Source of the DNA: Scatosoma sp045124465
GTDB taxonomy: Bacteria; Bacillota; Clostridia; Christensenellales; Borkfalkiaceae
DNA length: 45,071 bases
Assembly: GCA_045124465.1 (NCBI GenBank)
Contig: JBGVLV010000004.1
Location: 1-45,071 of the forward strand
Direction: 5' to 3'
Part shown: positions 32,481 to 41,353 of the stretch, in pieces
Position numbering within the stretch: position 1 is the first letter of the stretch
How the letters are laid out: each line of letters begins with the position of its first letter
Program-made: the position numbers and the translations under genes
The notes under the pieces: generated by a model
The model's input: only the letters and a program-made list of their open reading frames with translations
Databases searched by the model: none
What the model was told of the DNA's origin: nothing

Positions 32481-35400
32481 TCAGTCGTTATAGGGATCGG
32501 ATTCGTCCTTCTTTTCTTCGGCTTGTTTTTCCGCTTTCTTCGCGGGTTTTTCTTTCTTGGCCTTTACGGGTTTGGTCAAAGCGTTCGAACCGCGTTTTTT
32601 GCGGAGCTTGGACGCTATTTTACGCACGGCAAGGAGAACGATTGCAAGGAGCAATACGCCCGCTACGGCGATGGAGCTTACGAGTAGCCATACGTTGGTT
32701 TCGCTGTCCGAATCTTCCTCTTCTTCTTCCTCTTCCGTTTCTTCTTCGGCAACGTCCGCCGTCACCGTGATCTCGGACAGAGAATAGTTCGCGTAGACCT
32801 CGTAAACGCTCTTGTCCGCGTTCACGTAGTTAAGATACGCGATATCCGAAGTATACGAGGTCGCGTCGTAGCTCGTGTAGGAGTCGCCTACGCCGTTGTC
32901 GTCCGCCGTTTCGTCGTAACGCAGGAATTTGTCGGTGTCGTAGAAGGAGAACACGCCTTCGAAATAGGTCGAGGTGGTCGCCGTCGTATCGTCCTTTCTC
33001 TCTTTGAGATTATCCGCAAAACCCGATTCGTCGAGGGTAGCGTCCGAATACGCGTCGAAGATCACGTACGAGCCTGCCGCGTTCTTCGTCGAACCGTCGC
33101 GCGTACCGCTCCAAACTTCCAGACGGTAGTTCTTCGTTTCGTCGCCGGGGCTGAGGAAGAAGGATACTCTCACCCATTTGCCCGTACCCGTCACCGTTAC
33201 GGACAGTTCTTTCGCCGTTTCTTTTTCATAACGCGCAAGACCTTCGATCGCGGAGAGGTCGTTCACTTCGTACCCCGCCGTCATCGCGCTGTCGGCGTAG
33301 TATTTGCCGTTGTCTTTATTATAATAGAACGCGATACCGTCGTTACCGTCGTTTCTCCACTTGTCCGTGTAGTCGTAGGAAACGCCGCCGTCCGCGACTA
33401 CGTAGTTGCCGTCGCCGTCCTTGCTATACACCGACATATTCGCGTAGTACGCGTTCGCGTCCGCGACCTTGCTCGCGCCCGACCACGAAGTGTTGACCTT
33501 ATACAGACCGTTGGACTGCAATTTGAACGCTACGTCTTTCTTGGCGTTGAAACTGTCCAAGGTCGGATCCTTGGCGCAGATATTGCCGTTCGAATCGTAC
33601 CAGTACGTCTGATTTCTGCCGATGGAAAGGGTATTCTTGTCCTCGTCGTCCATATCGGTGAGGTAGACCGTCGCCGTCGCATCTACGCTCGCTTTCACGT
33701 ATACGGACACCGCCGTATAATCGGAAACGCTCGTAGACGTGCCGATGAACCCGTACGCCTGTTCCGTTTCGTTATAGATCACGAGCGGTTTGGTCGCCGT
33801 GCCGATTCTTTCGCTGCCGCCGAATATGCTGTTCCAACGTTCTTCGTTCGTACCCGACGTTGCGCCGAGATTTGCCAAAATATTCGTGTAAGCGGTGTTT
33901 TCGTTTCCGTCCTCGTCGGTAAGCTCGTCTTTGCTCAAAAGACCCGCCGTCGCGAGGGTATTTATATCCAGACCGGTGTTGGTGGAGTTGAGGTATGCGC
34001 TGTCGGGGGTAACGCCCTTGTAATTTTTAAGGTTTGCGTAACCGTCCTCGATCTTGCTGCCGACGGAAACTTCGCTGTCGAACCCGCCGTTGCCCGCCGC
34101 CGTTTCTTCGCCTTCGAGGGCTACGAGTTTGGCGTACGTGCCGCTCGTCGCGTATTCGTACGCGTCCTCGGTAAGCTCGAACGTTTCAAAGTTTGCGAAC
34201 GCCGCAAAACCCGTCTTGTACGAGGTCGCCGTCGAGCCGATAATGGTCGTCGGACCGAAGGAGAGCGAAAGGGTATATTCGAGCGTTTCGTCGGTGTCGT
34301 TCTTCAAGAAGAAGAAACATTGCTGCCAGCCGTCGTAAATATCCTCTTGCACGTTGTCCCCGCTGCCGATGTCCACGCCCTCGATAGAGGAAGTGTCGAT
34401 GGAGGAGAGGGAATGCGTTTCGCCCGTCGCTTTATTCGTAACGGTCGCGCCCGCGCCCGTGTAACCGCTCATATCCGAAGTCTTTACGTAGAAAGAGATC
34501 GCGTAGTAGCCGTCCGCTTTAAGACTGAGCGTAGGGGTATATTCCGCCGTGTACGCCGCGCCGCTCACCGAAAGGAGCAGAAGGATCTTTTCGTTTTGGA
34601 GATATTCCGCGTCCTTGAAATAGTTGTCGTAAACGAGCTGTAAATACTCGTTTCCGCTGCCGTTCATCGCCGACATATTGTCGTAGATTTTAATTTCGTC
34701 GATGAGGTTTCCTTGATCGTCCTTATTGCTGAATCCGAGTCCCGGTTCGACCGTTACGCCCTCTACGCCGCTGAGCGAGGTGTAGAACGTTCCGTTCGTC
34801 GATTCTTCGCGGGTGTCTTTGATGTCCCAGTTATTATTGTTCGTGAGGTAGTCGCCCGTTTTGGAGTCGATCTCGTACAGATCGAGCGCGATCGCGTTGG
34901 ACGCGTCTTTCGCCGCATTGACAACTTTTTCGTCTGCATCATAAGAGAGCTTGACGACTTTGTAATTAGATTCTACCACGGTTTCGTCGAGGTTGCGAAT
35001 GGTCTCGCATTGAATATCGTCGAAGAACGCGTAACCGTTCACGTAGTCCGCGCGGTTGGATTCGCCTTGACCCAGACCGAGTACGATGGTGAACGTAGCG
35101 TCCGCGTACGAAGAGCCTTGGAGCAAGAATTTATACTGTACCCAGCCGTTGTTTTCGGTCACGCCCGAAGTGTCGATGTTCATAACTTCGACGGGGTCGA
35201 GCGTCGTGCCGCCGAGGGTGTTGGTGATACGGATGAACGCGCCCTTGTCGATCGCGTCCTGCGCGTCGCCCTGCGAAGTGGTCGTTTCGAGGTTGCTCGT
35301 TTTCACCCAGACGGAGAATTGCGCGCTCGTACCCGCCGTCACGGTGACGGTGGAGGAGGAAGTGAATTTCTGCGCCGTACCGAATTTGGTGTAGTCGGTG

Positions 35401-36044
35401 CTCGAATATTCGTTGTGGATCATAAGGATCTTGGTATTGTCCTTATTCGCCGTATAATCCTCGTCGCTTTCCGTCCAGTGCGTGCCGGGGTTTGCGACAG
35501 GGGAATAGTTCCCGTCCGCGTCTTTGTAGAGGGGCAGGTCGTCCTTTTCGATATTGAACGATTCGTAGAAGTCGAGGTCCTCTATATCGCTGTCGTCGTT
35601 ATCCTCGTTATCTTCCCACGCCTCGTAGTATTCCAGCTTGTCCCGAGCGGACATGGATTCCCATTTTGCCGCCGCCTGTTCTTCGGTAAGCTCCGCGGCT
35701 TTGAGATCGCCGAGGTTGGACTTGGTAAGATCGTCCCACGACGCGGTGTCTACGATACCGCTCGCGGCTTTGGAAGATACCTTACCCACCGTCGTACGCG
35801 ACCAACCGCTGACGGAAGTACCGATGAGGTTCGCACCGTCGTTCGTGCTGAACGTTTCAAAGCCCGCGTTCTTGATAAGACCGTCGTCCGCGGTTTTTTC
35901 CTCTTCCGTTTCCTCGGTCGTGGAGGAGCTGTCGGAATCGTCGTCGTCCGAGCAGGAGGCGAACGCCGCGCCCGCGGAGGAAAGCATCATCATCGATAAG
36001 AAAAGTGCAAGAAGTTTCTTGCGACGAGAGTTATTTGTTCTCAT
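32481..36044 (-). CDS. Very large surface protein with lipobox and C-terminal membrane anchor
   Basis: A 1187-residue protein of unknown function. The N-terminus has RRKK, a hydrophobic signal segment and a lipobox-like FASC (Cys31), followed by an Asp/Ser/Glu-rich linker. The extracellular part contains at least three related jelly-roll-like blocks with the pattern FxVxVKTSN...GWVQYKFLL...GYAFFDD (near 260-350, 500-620 and 780-990), reminiscent of carbohydrate-binding modules; this is inference. A run of Glu precedes a membrane helix (about 1110-1135), and a Lys-rich cytosolic tail ends the protein. The ribosome-binding site is AAGGTGG. It has its own promoter and terminator. No catalytic motif was seen. 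Confidence 0.82.
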   Translation of the reverse strand: MRTNNSRRKKLLALFLSMMMLSSAGAAFASCSDDDDSDSSSTTEETEEEKTADDGLIKNAGFETFSTNDGANLIGTSVSGWSRTTVGKVSSKAASGIVDTASWDDLTKSNLGDLKAAELTEEQAAAKWESMSARDKLEYYEAWEDNEDNDDSDIEDLDFYESFNIEKDDLPLYKDADGNYSPVANPGTHWTESDEDYTANKDNTKILMIHNEYSSTDYTKFGTAQKFTSSSTVTVTAGTSAQFSVWVKTSNLETTTSQGDAQDAIDKGAFIRITNTLGGTTLDPVEVMNIDTSGVTENNGWVQYKFLLQGSSYADATFTIVLGLGQGESNRADYVNGYAFFDDIQCETIRNLDETVVESNYKVVKLSYDADEKVVNAAKDASNAIALDLYEIDSKTGDYLTNNNNWDIKDTREESTNGTFYTSLSGVEGVTVEPGLGFSNKDDQGNLIDEIKIYDNMSAMNGSGNEYLQLVYDNYFKDAEYLQNEKILLLLSVSGAAYTAEYTPTLSLKADGYYAISFYVKTSDMSGYTGAGATVTNKATGETHSLSSIDTSSIEGVDIGSGDNVQEDIYDGWQQCFFFLKNDTDETLEYTLSLSFGPTTIIGSTATSYKTGFAAFANFETFELTEDAYEYATSGTYAKLVALEGEETAAGNGGFDSEVSVGSKIEDGYANLKNYKGVTPDSAYLNSTNTGLDINTLATAGLLSKDELTDEDGNENTAYTNILANLGATSGTNEERWNSIFGGSERIGTATKPLVIYNETEQAYGFIGTSTSVSDYTAVSVYVKASVDATATVYLTDMDDEDKNTLSIGRNQTYWYDSNGNICAKDPTLDSFNAKKDVAFKLQSNGLYKVNTSWSGASKVADANAYYANMSVYSKDGDGNYVVADGGVSYDYTDKWRNDGNDGIAFYYNKDNGKYYADSAMTAGYEVNDLSAIEGLARYEKETAKELSVTVTGTGKWVRVSFFLSPGDETKNYRLEVWSGTRDGSTKNAAGSYVIFDAYSDATLDESGFADNLKERKDDTTATTSTYFEGVFSFYDTDKFLRYDETADDNGVGDSYTSYDATSYTSDIAYLNYVNADKSVYEVYANYSLSEITVTADVAEEETEEEEEEEDSDSETNVWLLVSSIAVAGVLLLAIVLLAVRKIASKLRKKRGSNALTKPVKAKKEKPAKKAEKQAEEKKDESDPYND

Positions 36045-36130
36045 ACAACCACCTTTTTGGTTTTGTTCATTACTATTGTTCGCGCGAGGAAAAGCCGCCG
36101 ATGACAGCTTTTAAATACCCACGCTATATT

Positions 36131-36159
36131 ATTTTAATACAAAATCGAGTATTTAGCAA
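36131..36159 (-). promoter_or_regulatory. Sigma-A promoter of the 1187-residue surface protein gene
   Basis: On the minus strand, TTGCTA (36154-36159), a 17-nt spacer and TAAAAT (36131-36136), giving a leader of about 80 nt. Confidence 0.6.
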
Positions 36160-36274
36160 GCGTTTATGGCGTAAGTTGGGAGAAAAAGTTTGATAAAAAG
36201 CAAAAAATTACGCAAAATATTTGCGAAAACAAACGCGGCTTTCCGATATTTGGAAACGCCGTAAGGGAGGATAT

Positions 36275-36655
36275 ATGCGCGAAAATACCCAAAACAAGAC
36301 CCTTCTCAACGTAAAGCGCGCGTTTTCGGGCGCGGCGGTGGGCGGCGCGAACAGCCTGTTCGGCGGCGGCGGGGGAATGATCGCCGTACCCTTGCTCGTC
36401 AAAACGGGGTATAAGGAAAAGGAGGCGCACGCCACGGCGATACTCGTCATACTGCCCGTGTCGCTGTTCTCTTTTTTGCTCTATTATTTCCGCGGGCTGT
36501 ACGATTTTTCCGTTTTAGTTCCGACGGCGATCGGGGTGACGGCGGGCGGGTTTTTGGGCGCGAAACTGTTGGGCAAATTGCCCGCGAAGATCGTTAATCT
36601 TGCGTTCGCCTTCCTGCAACTTATCGCAGGGCTGTTCCTGTTCTTTTTCAAGTGA
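36275..36655 (+). CDS. TSUP (TauE/SafE) permease, N-terminal-type half
   Basis: A 126-residue membrane protein with about four helices. It contains the TSUP signature GGGGGMIAVPLL near 33-44 with NSLFGGGGG before it, and GVTAGGFLGAKLLGKLP in the second half. Full-length TauE/SafE permeases are about 250 residues with two such halves; this is one half. The start at 36275 is chosen for its GGGAGG site 6 nt upstream. The next gene encodes the second half, 19 bp downstream, so the two probably form a heterodimer that exports small organic or sulfur-containing anions. The substrate is unknown. Confidence 0.88.
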   Translation: MRENTQNKTLLNVKRAFSGAAVGGANSLFGGGGGMIAVPLLVKTGYKEKEAHATAILVILPVSLFSFLLYYFRGLYDFSVLVPTAIGVTAGGFLGAKLLGKLPAKIVNLAFAFLQLIAGLFLFFFK

Positions 36656-36674
36656 TCCCGCACAAGGAGAGGCT

Positions 36675-37046
36675 ATGTCTTTTTATCTGTATTTATTGCT
36701 CGGTTTTCTCGGCGGTATCCCCGCCGGTATGGGTATGGGCGGCGGCACCGTCACCATACCCCTTCTCGTGCTCGTGGGCGGCGTGGAACAAAAGATCGCG
36801 CAATGCGCCAACCTCTTTTCCTTCCTGCCGATGAGCGTTTTCGCGCTCAAAACGCACGCCGACAACGGACTGTTGCGTACCCGCGGTATCCTGTGGACGA
36901 TTCTGCCCGCGCTCGCGTTTTCCGTTGCGGGCGCGACCCTCGCCGCCTATCTCCCGTCCGAGATACTCAAAAAGGCGTTCGGCGTGTTTTTGATCGGGCT
37001 GTCCTTTTTCGGGTTCTACCGCGCGAAGGAAAAAAACGGGGCTTGA
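36675..37046 (+). CDS. TSUP (TauE/SafE) permease, second half
   Basis: A 123-residue partner of the preceding half-permease. It repeats the family signature as GIPAGMGMGGGTVTIPLLVL (about 15-34), then the four-helix plan ending in AAYLPSEILKKAFGVFLIGLSFFGFYR. The ribosome-binding site AAGGAG lies 7 nt before the ATG. The two halves are as diverged as the halves of a single full-length TSUP protein, so this is a natural split or an ancestral two-gene state, not a recent frameshift: each has its own start and ribosome-binding site. Confidence 0.88.
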   Translation: MSFYLYLLLGFLGGIPAGMGMGGGTVTIPLLVLVGGVEQKIAQCANLFSFLPMSVFALKTHADNGLLRTRGILWTILPALAFSVAGATLAAYLPSEILKKAFGVFLIGLSFFGFYRAKEKNGA

Positions 37047-37050
37047 TCGG

Positions 37051-37079
37051 TTGCGTTTTTCGGGCGGATATGGTATACT
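37051..37079 (+). promoter_or_regulatory. Sigma-A promoter placed for a leaderless HAD transcript
   Basis: TTGCGT (37051-37056), a 17-nt spacer and TATACT (37074-37079). The ATG begins at 37086, six bases after the -10 box, so the predicted start of transcription falls at or next to the start codon. Confidence 0.7.
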
Positions 37080-37085
37080 GTCCGT

Positions 37086-37736
37086 ATGAAACGTTACGAC
37101 TATTTATTATTCGATCTCGACGGCACGCTGACCTACTCGCACGAGGGGATCTACGCCTGCCTGCGCCATACTCTGCGCGTACTCGGCAGACCCGAACCCG
37201 ACGACAAGACCTTGCGGAAATGCGTAGGTCCGCCGCTTTTTTACGACTTCGCCGTAGTGCTGGGGCTTGGCGAGGAGCTTGCCGCGCGCGCGACGGAGAT
37301 CTACCGCGCCGAATACGCCAAGACGGGTATGTGGCAGAACAAGCTCGTCGAGGGCGCGGAAACGGCGCTGGAAACGCTGAAAAAACAGGGCTACGTTTCG
37401 GCGATCGCCACTTCCAAAGCCCAGAACTTCGCGGACGGGATCGCGGACGGGTTCGGCATAGCGAAATACTTTCAAGCGGTCGTGGGCAGCGGTCTGGACG
37501 GAAGTCTTAACACCAAAGCCGCCGTCGTTAAAGCGGCGATGGAACGGCTGGGCGCGCCGAGGGAGAACTGTCTGATGATCGGCGATCGGAGGCAGGACGT
37601 CGAGGGCGCGCGAGAGAACGGGATCGACTGCGCGATCCTGCTTTGCGGGTACGGCGAGGACGGGGAGTTCGAAACGCTCCCGCCGACGTATACGTTTCGG
37701 GGTTTCAAGGAATTGACGGAATTTTTGCGGAGGTAA
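37086..37736 (+). CDS. HAD-family hydrolase, phosphoglycolate-phosphatase-like
   Basis: A 216-residue haloacid-dehalogenase-superfamily phosphatase. Motif I LFDLDGTLTYS (about 8-18) gives the nucleophile Asp and acid Asp. A helical cap follows (about 20-85), then motif II ATSKA, motif III Lys in LNTKAAVVKAAM, and motif IV MIGDRRQDVEGARENG. The order resembles PgpH/Gph-type phosphoglycolate and pyrophosphatase-like PpaX enzymes; the substrate is uncertain. No Shine-Dalgarno sequence lies before the ATG, and the promoter spacing predicts a leaderless message. Confidence 0.88.
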   Translation: MKRYDYLLFDLDGTLTYSHEGIYACLRHTLRVLGRPEPDDKTLRKCVGPPLFYDFAVVLGLGEELAARATEIYRAEYAKTGMWQNKLVEGAETALETLKKQGYVSAIATSKAQNFADGIADGFGIAKYFQAVVGSGLDGSLNTKAAVVKAAMERLGAPRENCLMIGDRRQDVEGARENGIDCAILLCGYGEDGEFETLPPTYTFRGFKELTEFLRR

Positions 37737-37843
37737 CGGTCCTCCGCTTTTTCTTGCTTGTAGCGATTTGCACAAAAAAATCGACCGAAATTATCGAAAA
37801 TGAAAAAAATTCGTAAAAATGAGAAAAATTTTCAAAAAGGGTA

Positions 37844-37872
37844 TTTACAAATCGCGTTTTATGTGGTAAACT
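37844..37872 (+). promoter_or_regulatory. Sigma-A promoter of ppx/gppA
   Basis: TTTACA (37844-37849), a 17-nt spacer and TAAACT (37867-37872). The 280-bp gap 37737-38019 is otherwise A-rich with nothing further recognised; the leader is about 140 nt. Confidence 0.65.
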
Positions 37873-38019
37873 ATGGGAAAATCAGACTGGGCATATATGT
37901 GAAACGCGCGAAAAACGCACGAAAAACAGTCGAAAAAACGAAAAATTCACACACCGACCGCGGACAAGCCGCCGCGGGGCGGGAGAGAATAGAAAAAAGG
38001 AACAGAGGTAAAAGAGAAA

Positions 38020-39531
38020 GTGGAAAAGATCGGCATTATCGATTTAGGCTCGAATACGGCAAGACTTGTGATCGTGGATATGTTCACGGACGGACATTAT
38101 ATGGTCGTGGACGAATTGAAAGAAAGCGTACGGCTCGGACAGGATATGGACCGCGACGGGTTTTTGAAACCCCAACGTATCGCGGAAACGATAAAAACGT
38201 TGAAAATGTTCAAAAGACTTTGCGACGCGAGCGGCGTGGAACGTATCATCGCCGTGGGTACGGCGGCGGTAAGGAGAGCGAAGAACCAGCGCTCCTTCCT
38301 CGACGAGATACAGGTATCCTGCAACATCACCGTGCGCGTGCTTTCCGAAGAGGAAGAGGCGATACTCGTCTATCGCGGGGTCATCAACTCGATGGATATC
38401 CCCAAAGGACTTGTCCTCGAAATCGGCGGCGGCAGTACCAAAATCATTTATTATAACCGCAGAAACCTGCTCAACTACGCGTCCCTGCCCTTCGGCGCGG
38501 TGACGCTCACCGATCTGTTTTCGAGCGATCCCACGCCCGAACAGGCGGCGGTGCATATCGAGGAGTTTTTCACCGAACAGCTCAAAAAACTGCCTTGGCT
38601 GTCCGAGGTAGATCCCGAAACGCAGATGATCGGCGTGGGCGGGTCGTTCAGGAATTTGTTTAAAATCGCCAAACTCGTTCGCAAATACCCCCTCGACACG
38701 GCGCATAACTACCGTATCGCGGCGGAGGATTTCGGCGGGATCTACGATATGCTCAAAGTCCTCGACGTGGAAAAGCGCAAGAAGATAAAGGGGTTGTCCC
38801 CCTCGCGCGCGGACATTATGCCCGCGGCGATGGCGATCGTCAAATCGTTCATTTCGTATATGAATATCGAAACGTTCACGATCGGCGCTTGCGGACTGCG
38901 CGAAGGTATTATGATCAACCAGGCTCTGCCCATCACGGTCGAGAAACCCATTTCCGACGTGCTTTCGTACAGTCTCGAAACGCTCGTGAGATATTCGGGC
39001 TGTAACGCAAAACACGTGGAACACGTTATGCAGCTGTCCATTCAGCTTTTCAAACAGCTCCGCGTGTTGCATAAGTTCTCCCGTCAGTATTTGAAGGTGT
39101 TGAAGATCGCGGCGAGCCTGCACGACTGCGGCGAGAGATTGAGATTTTACAACCACGCGAAACACAGCTGGTACACCATTCTCAACTCGGCGATCTACGG
39201 CGCTACGCACAGAGAGATCGTGCTTGCGGCGTTTGTGGCGGGTTGTCACAACCGCGAGGACGTGCCGCTTAACGAATGGCAGAAATACAAAGACCTCGTG
39301 AACGAGGAAGACCTCGACGCGGTGAAGAAACTCGGCGTGTTGTTACGGATCGCGGAAAGTCTGGACAGATCCCGTTGCGGTATGGTGACGGGTATCAACT
39401 GCGACGTGCTCGGCGATTCCGTGATCATGAAAACGGAAGTAGCGGGCGACGCGGCGTTGGAGATCCGCGACGCGACGGCGGCGAACCCCGAATTCAAGCG
39501 CGCGTTCAGAAAAAATCTCGAAATATTGTAA
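38020..39531 (+). CDS. ppx: Ppx/GppA phosphatase (exopolyphosphatase family)
   Basis: A 503-residue protein of the ASKHA fold. Phosphate-binding motifs IGIIDLGSNTARLVI (4-18) and LEIGGGSTKIIYY (about 131-143) are clear, with the catalytic Glu in LSEEEEAILVYRG. The C-terminal half is an HD-type domain: AASLHDCGERL...YNHAKHSWYTI, then VAGCHNRED. Such proteins degrade polyphosphate and/or hydrolyse pppGpp. The start is GTG at 38020 with GAGG 12 nt upstream. The stop overlaps the ATG of the maf frame (TAATG). Confidence 0.92.
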   Translation: MEKIGIIDLGSNTARLVIVDMFTDGHYMVVDELKESVRLGQDMDRDGFLKPQRIAETIKTLKMFKRLCDASGVERIIAVGTAAVRRAKNQRSFLDEIQVSCNITVRVLSEEEEAILVYRGVINSMDIPKGLVLEIGGGSTKIIYYNRRNLLNYASLPFGAVTLTDLFSSDPTPEQAAVHIEEFFTEQLKKLPWLSEVDPETQMIGVGGSFRNLFKIAKLVRKYPLDTAHNYRIAAEDFGGIYDMLKVLDVEKRKKIKGLSPSRADIMPAAMAIVKSFISYMNIETFTIGACGLREGIMINQALPITVEKPISDVLSYSLETLVRYSGCNAKHVEHVMQLSIQLFKQLRVLHKFSRQYLKVLKIAASLHDCGERLRFYNHAKHSWYTILNSAIYGATHREIVLAAFVAGCHNREDVPLNEWQKYKDLVNEEDLDAVKKLGVLLRIAESLDRSRCGMVTGINCDVLGDSVIMKTEVAGDAALEIRDATAANPEFKRAFRKNLEIL

Positions 39532-40169
39532 TGGATAACGGCCGCTTTCCCCGCACGGTGGCAAGCGGTCGTTCTTTTTTCTTTATGGAATGGATACTCG
39601 CAAGCGCCTCTCCGCGGCGCAAAGAACTGTTTGCGGAGCTTGTAAACGATTTTGAAATACTCCCCGCCAAAGGCGAAGAAAACGCCGAAAACGCGCCGAC
39701 TTGCCGCGCGCTCGTCGAAACGCTCGCAAGCGCCAAGGCGCGGGAAGTCGCGGCTCTGCCCCGGGCTAAGGGCAAAGCGGTGCTCGGCTCGGACACCGTC
39801 GTGGCGCTGCACGGCAACGTGATGGGCAAACCCAAGGACGAAACGGACGCGAAGAGAATGCTCGCCGCGCTCTCGGGCAGAACGCACGAGGTGTATACGG
39901 GCGTTTGTATCTCCGTTCCCTGTATAGACGGAACGCGGAAAGAGCTGATACGCTCCGACTGCACGGAAGTGGTCTTTGAGGAGTTGAGCGAGAAAGCGAT
40001 CGAAAACTACGTGGCGACGGGTTCGCCGATGGATAAGGCGGGCGCGTACGGCATACAGGACGGCGGCTTGGTCAGGGAGATCAAGGGCAGTTATTCGAAC
40101 GTGGTGGGCTTGCCCCTCGAACTCGTTAAGGAAATGCTGGACGAGATACAAAACCTGTCGCGCCGATAA
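39531..40169 (+). CDS. maf: Maf-family nucleotide pyrophosphatase
   Basis: A protein of 194 to 212 residues, depending on start. The Maf core begins at the ATG at 39585 (MEWILASASPRRKELFAEL), the usual family N-terminus. The upstream ATG at 39531 overlaps the ppx stop codon and would add 18 residues. LGSDTVVAL and the C-terminal GIQDGGLVREIKGSYSNVVGLPL are the conserved motifs. Maf hydrolyses non-canonical or specific NTPs and is tied to septum control in B. subtilis. A terminator-like hairpin lies exactly between the two candidate starts. MreB-like follows, as in the maf-mreB order of B. subtilis. Confidence 0.9.
   Translation: MDNGRFPRTVASGRSFFFMEWILASASPRRKELFAELVNDFEILPAKGEENAENAPTCRALVETLASAKAREVAALPRAKGKAVLGSDTVVALHGNVMGKPKDETDAKRMLAALSGRTHEVYTGVCISVPCIDGTRKELIRSDCTEVVFEELSEKAIENYVATGSPMDKAGAYGIQDGGLVREIKGSYSNVVGLPLELVKEMLDEIQNLSRR
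39537..39584 (+). terminator. Terminator-like hairpin just before the maf core
   Basis: AACGGCCGCTT/AAGCGGTCGTT forms an 11-bp stem (one G-T pair) with a 15-nt loop, then TCTTTTTTCTTT. It ends at the base before the ATG at 39585. Confidence 0.7.
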
Positions 40170-40220
40170 AAACGGACGGGGCAGGTACGAGATGAAAAAC
40201 GGAAGAAGGACGGAGGAAAT

Positions 40221-41231
40221 ATGTGGAAACTGGCGATAGACCTCGGCTCGTCGATGACGAAGATATACCGAGCGGACACGAGTAGCGGTATTGTGCTCGC
40301 CGAACCGTCGTGCGTGGCGGTCGCGGGCGAGGACAGGGAGATAAAGGCGATCGGGAAAGAGGCGAAAAACCTCATCGGCAAGACTGCGGAATACACGAGC
40401 ATCGTCTATCCCGTCTACGAAGGCGAGATCGTGGATATGCGGCTCGCGGCGGCTATGCTCAAAGAATTTTTCTCGCGGGTGGGGATATGCCCCGCCGCGC
40501 TCCGTCGTTCGCAAACGCTCATCGGTATCCCCTGCGGCGCGAGCGAACAAACGCTCTCCGACTATAAAAACCTCGCCGAGGAATGTGGGCTTAAAAAGGC
40601 GTTCTTCGTCGAACAGCCCTATCTTGCGGCGGTGGGCGCGGGCGCGGTGCTCAGCGACTCCGACCCCGTGTTTTGCGTGGATATCGGCGGCGGCGTGACC
40701 AACGTCGCGGTGGTGTCTGCGGACGGGATCATAGCCGGTCTGTCGATGAATATCGGCGGGAATAACATAGATGCGAATATATTGAATAAGGTCGCCCGCG
40801 CGAACGGATTGCGGATAGGCACGCTCACGGCGGAAAAGCTGAAAAACGAGATCGGCTCGCTCTCGCCGTCTGCGCGCGGTACGATGGTGGCGGAGGGCAG
40901 CTCGGTGGAAACCTGCAAACCCGCGGCGGCGTCCGTGCAGGCGTCCGACCTCGCCGATTGCATACGCGTATATATAGATAAGATACTCGAATACGCGGGC
41001 GTCGTGCTCCGCAAACTTCCCGCGGAAGTGGCGGCGGCGGTCAACCGCAACGGCGTACACCTTTCGGGCGGCGTGATGAAACTTTCGGGTCTGCCCCAGT
41101 ATATCGGCAATAAACTCGAAATGCGCTATCACGTCTGCGAAGAACCGCAGTTCGCCGCGGTCCTCGGCGGCGGCGCGATCGCGCGGGATAAGGATCTGAT
41201 TTCCCTCTTTGCCAAGAGCATGGACGAATAA
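40221..41231 (+). CDS. mreB: MreB/Mbl-family rod-shape protein
   Basis: A 336-residue actin-fold protein. Phosphate 1 IDLGSSMTKIYRA (6-18), phosphate 2 FCVDIGGGVTNVAVVS (about 151-166), the adenosine loop VHLSGGVMKLSGLPQYI and the terminal PQFAAVLGGGAIA match MreB, and the segment IGIPCGASEQTLSDYKNLAEECGLKKAFFVEQPYLAAVGAG is the family's signature region. MreB filaments guide lateral wall synthesis. It is more divergent than usual (for instance CGLKKAFFV for the usual AGAREVYLI) and mreC/mreD do not follow, so it may be a paralogue. The ribosome-binding site is GGAGG. The maf-mreB order is conserved in Firmicutes. Confidence 0.85.
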   Translation: MWKLAIDLGSSMTKIYRADTSSGIVLAEPSCVAVAGEDREIKAIGKEAKNLIGKTAEYTSIVYPVYEGEIVDMRLAAAMLKEFFSRVGICPAALRRSQTLIGIPCGASEQTLSDYKNLAEECGLKKAFFVEQPYLAAVGAGAVLSDSDPVFCVDIGGGVTNVAVVSADGIIAGLSMNIGGNNIDANILNKVARANGLRIGTLTAEKLKNEIGSLSPSARGTMVAEGSSVETCKPAAASVQASDLADCIRVYIDKILEYAGVVLRKLPAEVAAAVNRNGVHLSGGVMKLSGLPQYIGNKLEMRYHVCEEPQFAAVLGGGAIARDKDLISLFAKSMDE

Positions 41232-41325
41232 TGAGCGAAAACGCGATAAAAACGACGAATTTTCGGCGGAAAACGGCCCGCCGAAAATTTTTTTAAATTT
41301 TTTCGAAAAATTTTTCAAAAACCCC

Positions 41326-41353
41326 TTGACAAATGAAAAATATGTGCTATAAT
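41326..41353 (+). promoter_or_regulatory. Strong promoter of the 41.36-42.04 kb RNA
   Basis: TTGACA (41326-41331), a 16-nt spacer and TATAAT (41348-41353), with A/T tracts immediately upstream (41282-41320) that look like an UP element. Transcription should begin near 41360. Confidence 0.85.
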
